From NCBI GenBank assembly GCA_030425705.1, contig JAUHZU010000009.1, positions 1 through 64,000 of the forward strand: a stretch of DNA of 64,000 nucleotides, read 5' to 3'. Both the position numbers and the translations under genes were made by a program. Shown piece after piece: positions 56,773 through 64,000 of this stretch; within the stretch, counting starts at the first letter, position 1, and each line of letters begins with the position of its first letter. A model generated the notes under the pieces. That model was not told the origin of the DNA. It saw only the letters and a list, made by a program, of their open reading frames with translations, and searched no databases. The stretch comes from Phycisphaerae bacterium (lineage in GTDB: Bacteria > Planctomycetota > Phycisphaerae > Phycisphaerales > Phycisphaeraceae).

Positions 56773-58149
56773 TTACCGGAGTTTGTCCAGCATCAGGGTC
56801 GCCAGGGTCAGCACGGTAAAGAAGCCGACCAGATCGACGACGGTGGTCACGATCGGCCCGGCCGCCATCGCCGGGTCCACGCCGGTCTTCTTCAGCAGCA
56901 CGGGCACGGTCCCGCCGATGCATTTGGACACCGTCACGACCATGGGGATCGAGACGCCCAGCAGCAGCGCCAGGTAGATGTTCTGCTGCCAGACCAGCAC
57001 GATCAGGAACAATACCACGCCCAGCCCCAGCCCGATGAGCCCGGCCACGATCAATTCCTTGAACAACACCCGTCGGAAGTCGCCGGGCCCGATCAGCCCC
57101 AGCGATAGCTCGCGGATACTCACTGCGACGGCCTGGTTCCCACCGCTGCCGCAGATGCCCGCGACCACCGGCAGGAACGCCGCGAGGATCGGCAGCCGCT
57201 CAACCGTCCCCTCGAACAGCGCGATGATCGACGCCGACACCAGCAGCAGCAGCATGATCGGCAGCAGGAACGTCAGCCGGCGCGCCGCCCGCGACGCGAC
57301 CGACATCGTGCGCAGCTCCTCCCCGCCGATGATCCCGCCGAACCGCAGGAACTGCTCCGCCTCACGCTCGCCCACCGCCTCCTGCACCGCCGCACGCTGC
57401 ACCACACCCACCAGCTTGCCGCGGTCCAGCACCGGCACGGCAAACAGGTCCACGCGGTCGAACAGGTCGTGCAGGTCGTCCAGCGGCGTATCGACATTCA
57501 CCGTCACCGCCTCGGCCACCTTGATCGAGCCGATCGACCGCGAGGGTGGCACGAGCAGCAGCGAGCGCAGCGGCACCGTCCCCGACAAGAGCCCGGCCGT
57601 GTCCACCGTATAGAGGTACCGCACCTCGTACTCACCGTACGCTTCCGCGTTCTCCTGCAGGTCGACCGTCACCTCGCGGACCGGCTGGTCCTCGTGGTAG
57701 GACAGGTACTCGGTGATCATCAGCCCCCCGGCCACGTCCTCGTCATACTCGAGACGCTTGCGCGTGTCCTGCGCCTCCTCCGGGTCCATCACCTGGAGGA
57801 TGGCCTCGGCGTCGTCCTCATGCATCTCCGCGAGGACGTCCACCTGCTCGTCCGAGTCCATCGCATCGACGATCGCCGCCGCGGCGTCCGGCTCGAGCTG
57901 CTCGATCATCTCCGCGGCGTGCTCGTCGACAAAGTGCTCGAGCAGGTCCGCCGCGAGGTCGGCGTCGTGCTCGGACAGCAGCGCCAGCATCGCCGTACGC
58001 GTGTCGTCGGCCAGGTGGGAAACGGTGTAGGCCGTGTCCTCCGGCGGGAGCAGGTGCAGGAACGACGCGAGCGCCGCCCCCCCGCCGTCGGCGACGAGCT
58101 CTTCCAGTTGCGCGATCGCGCCCGCCTTGTCGCCCACTTCCTGCGCCAT
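56773..58149 (-). CDS. mgtE: magnesium transporter MgtE
   Basis: 458 aa from the ATG at 58149. N-terminal MgtE_N helical superhelix, two CBS domains (about 130-250; GGLMITEYLSYHEDQPVREV, DRVDLFAVPVLDRGKLVGVV), then five membrane helices with GICGSGGNQAVAVSIRELSL, GPGDFRRVLFKELIVAGLIG, VVTVSKCIGGTVPVLLKKTG VDPA. Family hallmarks complete. Confidence 0.93.
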   Translation of the reverse strand: MAQEVGDKAGAIAQLEELVADGGGAALASFLHLLPPEDTAYTVSHLADDTRTAMLALLSEHDADLAADLLEHFVDEHAAEMIEQLEPDAAAAIVDAMDSDEQVDVLAEMHEDDAEAILQVMDPEEAQDTRKRLEYDEDVAGGLMITEYLSYHEDQPVREVTVDLQENAEAYGEYEVRYLYTVDTAGLLSGTVPLRSLLLVPPSRSIGSIKVAEAVTVNVDTPLDDLHDLFDRVDLFAVPVLDRGKLVGVVQRAAVQEAVGEREAEQFLRFGGIIGGEELRTMSVASRAARRLTFLLPIMLLLLVSASIIALFEGTVERLPILAAFLPVVAGICGSGGNQAVAVSIRELSLGLIGPGDFRRVLFKELIVAGLIGLGLGVVLFLIVLVWQQNIYLALLLGVSIPMVVTVSKCIGGTVPVLLKKTGVDPAMAAGPIVTTVVDLVGFFTVLTLATLMLDKLR

Positions 58150-58217
58150 GGCATGAGTGTACCCCGGCGCACACGTTACGGTTGTGAGCGATGGCCCGGG
58201 GCGTTGCACCCATGTTC

Positions 58218-58290
58218 TTAGCCGCCGCGTCACACGCGGCGGTGCTTTGAGGTCTCTGGGTGTCTCCGCCGCGTGTGACGCGGCGACTAA
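58218..58290. repeat. 25-bp inverted repeat, intergenic palindromic element
   Basis: Arms 58218-58242 and 58266-58290 are reverse complements with one mismatch, loop 23 nt. They begin with TTAG like the 29-bp palindrome inside cstA (39978-40057). Lies just beyond the stop of the serine hydrolase gene, so it can act as its terminator. Confidence 0.8.
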
Positions 58291-58293
58291 ATG

Positions 58294-59442
58294 CTATTGC
58301 GCCGCCAGCCCGAGGTCGGCGTACAGCGCTTCCAGCACCGCGCCCACCCGCCGCTGGTGCTTCGCCTCGCCCGGCATACCGTTGAACACGATCCCAACCG
58401 CCAGCCCGTTCCCAGGGTCCGCAAACCCCACCGACGACTGCGCCCCGCTGTGCCCGTACGTCTCGCGCGCGGCATAGGGCCCGTAGCCATAGGGAATCTT
58501 TGACAGGTCGGGCTGGCCGTCCGCGCCGACCGGGGCGTGCTCAGCCGAGTTCAATACGAAGCCAAGCCCCCAGTCCACCGTCGCCCTGAACGTCTGGTCG
58601 AACATCCCGGCCCGCTGGCGTGATGTAAACAATTCGACGGTGTCCGGCCGGAGGATGCGCACGCCGTCGAGTTCGCCACCATTCAGCAGCGCCTGGTAGA
58701 ACCGCGCCAGCTCGCGGATCGGGCCCATGCAGTTCCCCCCGGGCCGGGGGCGCGTGGACCAGTCTCGGCTCATCAGCGCGCTCTTGCTGGGCTTGCTGCC
58801 TGGACCACTCGTGGCAGTGTTGGGCATCATCATCAGCCGGCCCTGCTCGGCGTACCTGTCGTACACCTCCGGCGGCATGCCCATCCACGAGTCGCGCATC
58901 TTGAGCGGCTCGAAAATCATCTCATGCACGTATTGATCGATCGGCCGACCATCGACCAGCCGGACCAACTCGCCGAGAATGAACCACGTCGTCTGCGTGT
59001 GGTACCCCGCCTTCTCGCCCGTGGCCCAGCCGTCTTCAAGCTCAAGGCCACAGACGGCGGCAATGATCGTGTCCCAGTCGTCTCGCGGGTAGCGGAAGTC
59101 GGCCGTACGCAGCCCGGCCGTGTGCGTGAGCAGGTGGCGGACGGTGATGTCCTGCTTCCCGTGCGCCGCAAATGCCGGGATAAACGCGGCGACGGGGTCG
59201 TCCAACTCGACCTCCCCCTGCTCGACCAACTGCGCGATCGCCACCGCCGTGACGGGCTTGCCACTGCTCATCCAGAGCGCGATCGAGTCGGGAGTCACCG
59301 CGGTGCTCGGCTCATCAAGAGCCGTCCGCCCTATCCCATAATCCGCGACGCACTCGCCCCTACGCCATACGCATGCCTGCGCCCCCACGTGCAGCCCGTC
59401 CGCCATACCCTGTCTGATCCGTTCGACGACCCGTGTCAGCAT
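58294..59442 (-). CDS. serine hydrolase of the beta-lactamase class C/esterase family
   Basis: 382 aa. Catalytic S-x2-K in SIALWMSSGKPVTAVAIAQL, LDDPVAAFIPAFAAHGKQDI, HLLTHTAGL, Y-x-N-like pair in YHTQTTW, and HSGAQSSVGF near the C-terminus (HSG in place of KTG). No signal peptide, so cytoplasmic esterase or carboxypeptidase is likelier than a periplasmic beta-lactamase. Confidence 0.85.
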   Translation of the reverse strand: MLTRVVERIRQGMADGLHVGAQACVWRRGECVADYGIGRTALDEPSTAVTPDSIALWMSSGKPVTAVAIAQLVEQGEVELDDPVAAFIPAFAAHGKQDITVRHLLTHTAGLRTADFRYPRDDWDTIIAAVCGLELEDGWATGEKAGYHTQTTWFILGELVRLVDGRPIDQYVHEMIFEPLKMRDSWMGMPPEVYDRYAEQGRLMMMPNTATSGPGSKPSKSALMSRDWSTRPRPGGNCMGPIRELARFYQALLNGGELDGVRILRPDTVELFTSRQRAGMFDQTFRATVDWGLGFVLNSAEHAPVGADGQPDLSKIPYGYGPYAARETYGHSGAQSSVGFADPGNGLAVGIVFNGMPGEAKHQRRVGAVLEALYADLGLAAQ

Positions 59443-59487
59443 GCGAGCATCGTAGCGTTAAGGGAAGAATACAGAGTGCGATTGATT

Positions 59488-59994
59488 TCAACGAGAATCG
59501 AGAAACTGGTCTGCTTGGTGTATCTCCGAAATCACGCTTACGACCCCTCCAAACCACTCGCGGGTCTGCGGATAGGCGACAAAGGCCAACATCATCATGA
59601 GGCAGAGGCCGCTATTCAGTCTGCTTTCTCGATCGGCTCGAAACGCTGAGAAGATGAACACCGGCACAAGACAAACAAACGGCGCCGACCAGAACACTTC
59701 ATCAAATCGGTTTAGCAACCAGCCGTACTCGTGCACCCAATGAACTCGTGCGTAGCGGTAGCGAACCGACATCCAGTTACGCGTCTGAACGAAGAAAATC
59801 AGAAACAATAGTAACGCAACAGCCAACTCCCACCGAGGCATGCTAAACCGCCTTGGAGAGAAACTGAATGTCTCCGGCTGTAGCGGGTCAAACGCCCTCC
59901 CGCACTCCGGGCACTTCCGCGATTCCAGATAGTCCAAGCGGTAGTAACAGCCCAGGCAATACTTCGCCTCGGGTTGCATGGACTGCTCTGCCAT
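59488..59994 (-). CDS. zinc-ribbon membrane protein, 168 aa
   Basis: Cytosolic zinc ribbon CLGCYYRLDYLESRKCPECG at residues about 13-32, then helices at about 55-72 (ELAVALLLFLIFFVQ), 103-118 (SAPFVCLVPVFIFSAF) and 130-140. The same ribbon-plus-membrane plan occurs in 22268-23866. Lower GC than neighbours. Unknown function. Confidence 0.65.
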   Translation of the reverse strand: MAEQSMQPEAKYCLGCYYRLDYLESRKCPECGRAFDPLQPETFSFSPRRFSMPRWELAVALLLFLIFFVQTRNWMSVRYRYARVHWVHEYGWLLNRFDEVFWSAPFVCLVPVFIFSAFRADRESRLNSGLCLMMMLAFVAYPQTREWFGGVVSVISEIHQADQFLDSR

Positions 59995-60030
59995 GTCCGA
60001 CCCACCGATGATCCGCCCGCGTAGCGGGAC

Positions 60031-61386
60031 CTACTGCCCCACCACCGCCAGCGATACGAACCGCTCCTTGCTCACCGCGGCCTCGAACTCGTCCCAGAAC
60101 TTGTTCATGATGGTGCGGACGGCCCAGTTCGCGCCGTCGGCCAGGCCGCAGATCGTCGTGCCGGGCATCGAGCCCATGCTGCCGGCGACTTCGAGCAGCA
60201 GGTCCAGGTCCTTGGTCGTTCCGTCGCCCTGCTCAACGCGCGACAGGACTTTGTAGAGCCAGTTGCCGCCCTCGCGGCAGGGGGTGCACTGGCCGCAGGA
60301 TTCGTGGCTATAGAACCGGGCGCAGTTGCGGGCCATCGCCACCATCGACACGTCCTCGGGGATGACGGTGACGCACGCGGTACCCAGGCCCAGACACTGG
60401 TACTTCTTGCCGATGTCGAAGTCCAGCTCGGCCTCGTACTGGTCCCGGCCGAGCACGCCCATACTGATGCCGCCGGGGATCGCGCCCTTGTATTTCTTGC
60501 CGTGCATCATGCCGCCGCAGAACTTCTCGATGGCGTCGGAGAGCTTGAGGCCGAGGTGTTCCTCGAACACGCCGGGCTTGTTGACCGGGCCGGAGACGCC
60601 GAACAGCTTCGTGCCGTAGGACGCGGGCACGTGGGGCGGCGCGCCCTCGGGGCGCGGGACGCCGTGGGTCTTGAACCACTCGGCACCGTTCGTAATGATC
60701 GGCGGGACGGTCGCAAGGGTCTCGACGTTGTTGATGATGGTCGGCCGGCCGAACGCCCCGGACACGGCGGGGAACGGCGGCTTGATGCGGGGCCAGCCGC
60801 GTTTGCCCTCGAGCGATTCGAGCAGCGCGGTCTCTTCGCCGCAGATGTACGCCCCGGCCCCGCGGTGGAGGTAGAGGTTCGGCCAGCGGTCGTTGACCTT
60901 GCCCATGCGGGAGTTCTCGCCGAAGACGCCGTGGGTGTAGGCCTCTTTGATGGCGTTCTCGAAGATATCGCGGTGGTGGTGGTACTCGCCGCGGATGTAG
61001 AAGTAGGCGGTGTCGAGCTGGCAGGCGCGCATGCAGATGGCGATGCCCTCGATGGTCTGGTGCGGGTCGAAGGCGATCAGCACCTGGTCCTTGAAGGTCG
61101 CCGGCTCGGACTCGTCGGCGTTGATCGCGAGGAACCGCTGCTCGCCGTCCTGGGGTGGGAGGAACGACCACTTCATCCCGGCGGGGAAGCCGGCGCCGCC
61201 CCGGCCGCGGAGCTCGGCGGCCTTGACCACCTCGATGATGTCCTTGGGCTCCATACCGAGCGCCTTGTCGAGCGCTTCGTAGCCGCCGGTCTTGACGTAG
61301 TCGTCGTAGGAGATCGTGCGTCGGTCGGCGGGGTCGCCGTGCGGGACGCTGGGGACGCGGGACAGGAGCATGGGGGATTCGAGCAT
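60031..61386 (-). CDS. nuoF: NADH-quinone oxidoreductase subunit F
   Basis: 451 aa. FMN/NADH site LRGRGGAGFPAGMKWSFLPP; NADESEPATFKDQVLIAFDP; GAGAYICGEETALLESLEGK RG; FGRPTIINNVETLATVP; C-terminal [4Fe-4S] ligands in SCGQCTPCREGG and GTTICGLADGANW. Start could also be at an internal Met five residues later. Part of the matrix arm with NuoE. Confidence 0.94.
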   Translation of the reverse strand: MLESPMLLSRVPSVPHGDPADRRTISYDDYVKTGGYEALDKALGMEPKDIIEVVKAAELRGRGGAGFPAGMKWSFLPPQDGEQRFLAINADESEPATFKDQVLIAFDPHQTIEGIAICMRACQLDTAYFYIRGEYHHHRDIFENAIKEAYTHGVFGENSRMGKVNDRWPNLYLHRGAGAYICGEETALLESLEGKRGWPRIKPPFPAVSGAFGRPTIINNVETLATVPPIITNGAEWFKTHGVPRPEGAPPHVPASYGTKLFGVSGPVNKPGVFEEHLGLKLSDAIEKFCGGMMHGKKYKGAIPGGISMGVLGRDQYEAELDFDIGKKYQCLGLGTACVTVIPEDVSMVAMARNCARFYSHESCGQCTPCREGGNWLYKVLSRVEQGDGTTKDLDLLLEVAGSMGSMPGTTICGLADGANWAVRTIMNKFWDEFEAAVSKERFVSLAVVGQ

Positions 61387-61477
61387 GGGTAGGGTCTAGG
61401 GGCTAGGGCCTGGGTCCAGGCCGGGACTCGAACGGTATCGAATGTCAAAGCGTTGATCGATGCACTGACTTCGGGGG

Positions 61478-61717
61478 CTAGCCGCCAGACACTGAATCTT
61501 CGCTACTCGATCTCCTCTCCTCACTCCCTGCCTTCGGCTTCATCTCGATCTCTTCGATGGTCGTTCGGCGGAGGGTGACGCCGTCGCGTTCTTCTTCCTC
61601 GACCTCGTGGCGGACGACCTGCGTGGTCGGCTTCTTCTTCGCCTCGTCCTTGGCGGGCTGGGTGATCCCGTGGATCATCAGCCCGGTGTTGCGGCAGAGT
61701 TTCTGGAACCAGCTCAT
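61478..61717 (-). CDS. small charged protein between nuoE and nuoF, 79 aa
   Basis: From the ATG at 61717: MSWFQKLCRNTGLMIHGITQ, then a Lys/Glu/Arg-rich stretch (VVRHEVEEEERDGVTLRRTT IEEIEMK). An in-frame extension upstream into nuoE is out of character. No motif. It may be a planctomycete-specific small protein. Confidence 0.5.
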   Translation of the reverse strand: MSWFQKLCRNTGLMIHGITQPAKDEAKKKPTTQVVRHEVEEEERDGVTLRRTTIEEIEMKPKAGSEERRSSSEDSVSGG

Positions 61718-61743
61718 AATGAGATTGTAGGCGCTCAGGGGAC

Positions 61744-61766
61744 GCCCACGCTCGGCGAGCGTGGGC
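61744..61766. repeat. short palindromic repeat between nuoE and nuoF
   Basis: GCCCACGCTC, loop GGC, GAGCGTGGGC; same arms as 40151-40173 inside cstA. Flanks (GGGGACGC before, TTCGGGGC after) also resemble those of the other copy in inverse orientation. Confidence 0.8.
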
Positions 61767-61787
61767 TTCGGGGCGTAGGTGGTTGTG

Positions 61788-62312
61788 TTAGTCGAGGCCG
61801 CTGAGGATCTGCTCGACGTTGTCGACGGTGAGGTTTTCGTGGAGTTTTTCGTTGACCAGTGCGCACGGTGCGCCGCCGCAGGCACCGATGCACTCGACGT
61901 TCATGAGGGTGAACCTGCCGTCCTCCGTCGTCTCGCCGGGGCTGATGCCGAGGACATCGCTGAGCTTGTCCACCAGCTTCGTGTTGCCCATGATCTCGCA
62001 GGAGATGGACTGGCAGACCCAGACGGTGTACTTGCCGCGGGGCTGGAGGAAGAACTCTTCGTAGAACGTCGCGGTGTCCATCACGGCCGAGGCGGGGATG
62101 CCCAGGAACTCGGCGGCCTCCTCCATCGCCTGGACGGGCAGCCAGTTGTGGTCGTGCTGGATCGCGTGGAGCAGCGGGATCGTCGCCGCCTGCCGGGTGG
62201 GGTAGCGCGGGATGATCTCCCGCTCGAAGTGGTCCTTGGTCTCTTGGGAGAGGTAGGGCGTATCGGTGCGATCTGCGATCGGGGCGGACGAGTTTTTAGT
62301 GATCCAGGCCAT
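61788..62312 (-). CDS. nuoE: NADH-quinone oxidoreductase subunit E
   Basis: 174 aa. Thioredoxin-like [2Fe-2S] protein: PTRQAATIPLLHAIQHDHNW LP, VMDTATFYEEFF; ligands Cys in VWVCQSISCEIMG and ECIGACGGAPC. Ends 71 bp before the small charged gene. Confidence 0.93.
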   Translation of the reverse strand: MAWITKNSSAPIADRTDTPYLSQETKDHFEREIIPRYPTRQAATIPLLHAIQHDHNWLPVQAMEEAAEFLGIPASAVMDTATFYEEFFLQPRGKYTVWVCQSISCEIMGNTKLVDKLSDVLGISPGETTEDGRFTLMNVECIGACGGAPCALVNEKLHENLTVDNVEQILSGLD

Positions 62313-62345
62313 TATCTGACTACTTAGTTAAGGAACTCGTGAACA

Positions 62346-62537
62346 CTAGTCCTTCTTTGGTCGGTCAATCGATGCGCCCAACAATGCGACGCCAAGCAAA
62401 ATCAGTATCCATCCACCGAAAGGTTGTTCCCAGATCATGTCGCCAGCGTTACCGGGTCCAGAGTGACCGGCGTACATGCCGGTGCCCCAAGCAAGCAATC
62501 CCATGCCAAACGCAAATCCCCATTTCCCACCGATCAT
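62346..62537 (-). CDS. small two-helix membrane protein, 63 aa
   Basis: MIGGKWGFAFGMGLLAWGTG and GGWILILLGVALLGASIDRP form two helices. The start overlaps the nuoD stop (ATGA type). Position within nuo suggests an accessory subunit or unrelated passenger; AT-richer than neighbours. Unknown. Confidence 0.5.
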   Translation of the reverse strand: MIGGKWGFAFGMGLLAWGTGMYAGHSGPGNAGDMIWEQPFGGWILILLGVALLGASIDRPKKD

Positions 62538-63817
62538 CGATCCAGCTCCGCCGCGATGATGTTGATCGAGCCGAGCACCGCGACGGTGTCCGCCAACAGG
62601 TGGCCTTCGAGCATCTTCGAGAAGCAGGCGTAGTTGATGAAGCTCGGCGGGCGGGTGCGGGCACGCCAGGGCCTCGGCCCGCCATCGGCGACGATGGTGT
62701 AGCCCAGTTCGCCGTTGGCGGTCTCGACGCAGCCGTAGACCTCGTTGACGGGCGCTTCCCAGCCCCGGTTGGTCATGACCAGCTCGAAGTGCTGGATCAG
62801 CCCCTCGATCGAGCCGTACACCTCGGCCTTGCTGGGCTTGACGGCCTTGCCGTCCGCGACGGTGTTCATCGGGCCGCCGGGGATGTTCTCGATGAGCTGC
62901 TCGATGATGTGGACCGACTGCTTGATCTCCTCGACGCGGACGAGGAACCGGCCGAGCACGTCGCCGGTCGTCGCAAGAGGGACCTTGAAGTCCACGGGCG
63001 AGGCGCCCTGGCCGTCCCAGTTGTCTTGGTAGCAGAGATAGGGCTCGTCCTTGCGGATATCACGCTTGACGTTGGAAGCGCGGGCGAGCGGGCCGGTGAG
63101 CGACCAGTTGATGGCCTCTTCCTGGGTGACGACGCCGATGCCCTCCGTGCGGTCGCGGAAGATGCGGTTCTTGTTGAGGAGGCCTTCGAGGTCGTCGATC
63201 GCGGGCGGGAGCTGCTCGCGGATGAAGGTAGTGACCATCTTGACGAACATGGCCTCGTCGGGCAGCTCCTGCATGGTCCCGCCGACGCGGGTGTAGTCAG
63301 GGTGGAACCGCTGGCCGGAAACGTAATCGATGATGTCGTAGATGCGTTCGCGTTCGTTGAAGCCGTAGAGGAAGCCGGTAAAGGCCCCGAGGTCGAGCGC
63401 CGCCGCGCCGACGCACATGAGGTGGTTCTGGATCCGGCCCAGCTCGGCGAGGATCGTGCGCACAGCCTTACACCGCGGGGTGATGTCGATGTCGAAGAGT
63501 TTTTCGACGGCGTGGTGCCAGGCGATGTCGTTGGCGATGGGCGAGACGTAGTCCATCCGCGAGACGATGGTGACGTACTGGTTGTAGTCGAGGGCCTCGC
63601 CGAGCTTCTCGAACCCGGAGTGGAGGTAGCCGATGTGGGGGGTGGCCCGGGCGACGCGCTCGCCGTCGAGCTCCATGACGATGCGGAGGGTGGTGTGGGT
63701 CGCCGGGTGCTGGGGCCCGAAGTTGAGGGTCCAGCGGTCGCCGGCGAGGTCCTCGCGCCCTTCGAGGTAGGGGGTGGTTTCGACGTCGAGGTCGATGGGC
63801 TTGAGGTCGTAAGGCAT
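62534..63817 (-). CDS. nuoD: NADH-quinone oxidoreductase subunit D
   Basis: 427 aa. LNFGPQHPATHTTLRIVMEL, HIGYLHSGFEKLGEALDYNQ, RMDYVSPIANDIAWHHAVEK, LMCVGAAALDLGAFTGFLYG, NWSLTGPLARASNVKRDIRK, EVYGSIEGLIQHFELVM and INIIAAELDR at the C-terminus. The quinone-site 49-kDa subunit. NuoA-C are not upstream in this window: the next gene runs rightward. Confidence 0.94.
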   Translation of the reverse strand: MPYDLKPIDLDVETTPYLEGREDLAGDRWTLNFGPQHPATHTTLRIVMELDGERVARATPHIGYLHSGFEKLGEALDYNQYVTIVSRMDYVSPIANDIAWHHAVEKLFDIDITPRCKAVRTILAELGRIQNHLMCVGAAALDLGAFTGFLYGFNERERIYDIIDYVSGQRFHPDYTRVGGTMQELPDEAMFVKMVTTFIREQLPPAIDDLEGLLNKNRIFRDRTEGIGVVTQEEAINWSLTGPLARASNVKRDIRKDEPYLCYQDNWDGQGASPVDFKVPLATTGDVLGRFLVRVEEIKQSVHIIEQLIENIPGGPMNTVADGKAVKPSKAEVYGSIEGLIQHFELVMTNRGWEAPVNEVYGCVETANGELGYTIVADGGPRPWRARTRPPSFINYACFSKMLEGHLLADTVAVLGSINIIAAELDR

Positions 63818-63947
63818 GGCGGGCTCGGGGCGCGTCCGTGGGGAATCCGAGGGGCGGCCGGGTAGGCAACCGTTGGTCGGATTGTAGTTTACGGGGTTGG
63901 GGCGTCCAGTGCGGGGGGCATGGGCTCAAGGGGGCTACACTCTGCAG

Positions 63948-64000
63948 ATGGGTGATTCGGACCGCGATCCCGACCCGAACGATCCGAAGGAAGTCTTCGC
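63948..64000 (+). CDS. start of a rightward gene, truncated by the window edge
   Basis: ATG at 63948 opens MGDSDRDPDPNDPKEVF, an acidic N-terminus, and runs off the end. Only 17 codons are visible, so neither the product nor its coding status is certain. Confidence 0.3.
   Translation, partial: MGDSDRDPDPNDPKEVF

Overview
The window looks like a Planctomycetes chromosome, most probably class Phycisphaerae. This is an inference from high GC, a PEP-CTERM protein with a PEP-G-L-x-R tail, several planctomycete-type C-x2-C..CPECG zinc ribbons, a DUF1844 protein, and B-type succinate dehydrogenase and nuo genes in small scattered clusters.

Positions 100-22228 hold a tandem array of two unrelated integrated viruses. 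Three dif-like sites (100-127, 11254-11281, 22201-22228) share an identical XerC-type half and 6-bp spacer but differ in the other half. This is the pattern left when elements use host XerC/XerD instead of their own integrase, and no integrase gene is visible in either element.

Element 1 (about 110-11263, 11.15 kb) reads as a tailless, membrane-containing virus of the double-jelly-roll (DJR) type. It has a rolling-circle initiator (Rep_trans-like), a packaging ATPase, a candidate major capsid protein, small membrane proteins (several tail-anchored) and a large beta-helix spike, all transcribed leftward. One tiny lipoprotein gene runs rightward.

Element 2 (about 11264-22210, 10.95 kb) is a filamentous (inovirus-like) prophage. 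It has small early genes, a probable ssDNA-binding protein, a HUH rolling-circle Rep, a major coat protein, adhesin-like minor coat proteins, a pVI-like protein, a Zot/pI ATPase and a pIV-type secretin. At its left end are an acidic protein, a zinc-finger ORF and an AT-rich four-helix membrane protein that looks like cargo.

From 22268 to the end is ordinary chromosome. It carries envelope and secreted proteins (tandem thioredoxin domains, MBL hydrolase, GH43, PhoX, PEP-CTERM, MltA, lipoproteins). Core metabolism includes trpC, hisA, nadB, accC-accB, sdhCAB, and nuoD/nuoE/nuoF. Cell-biology genes include rbgA, cmk, plsC, holA, mgtE, fliN and cstA. Between them are dispersed repeats: a 39-bp element, a 33-bp CAATGACC-type element, long palindromes, and a 21-nt (heptad) minisatellite at 29206-29520. 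CstA carries an in-frame insertion made of a zinc ribbon flanked by two palindromes.

All product names come from reading the translations and motifs; no database search was run.
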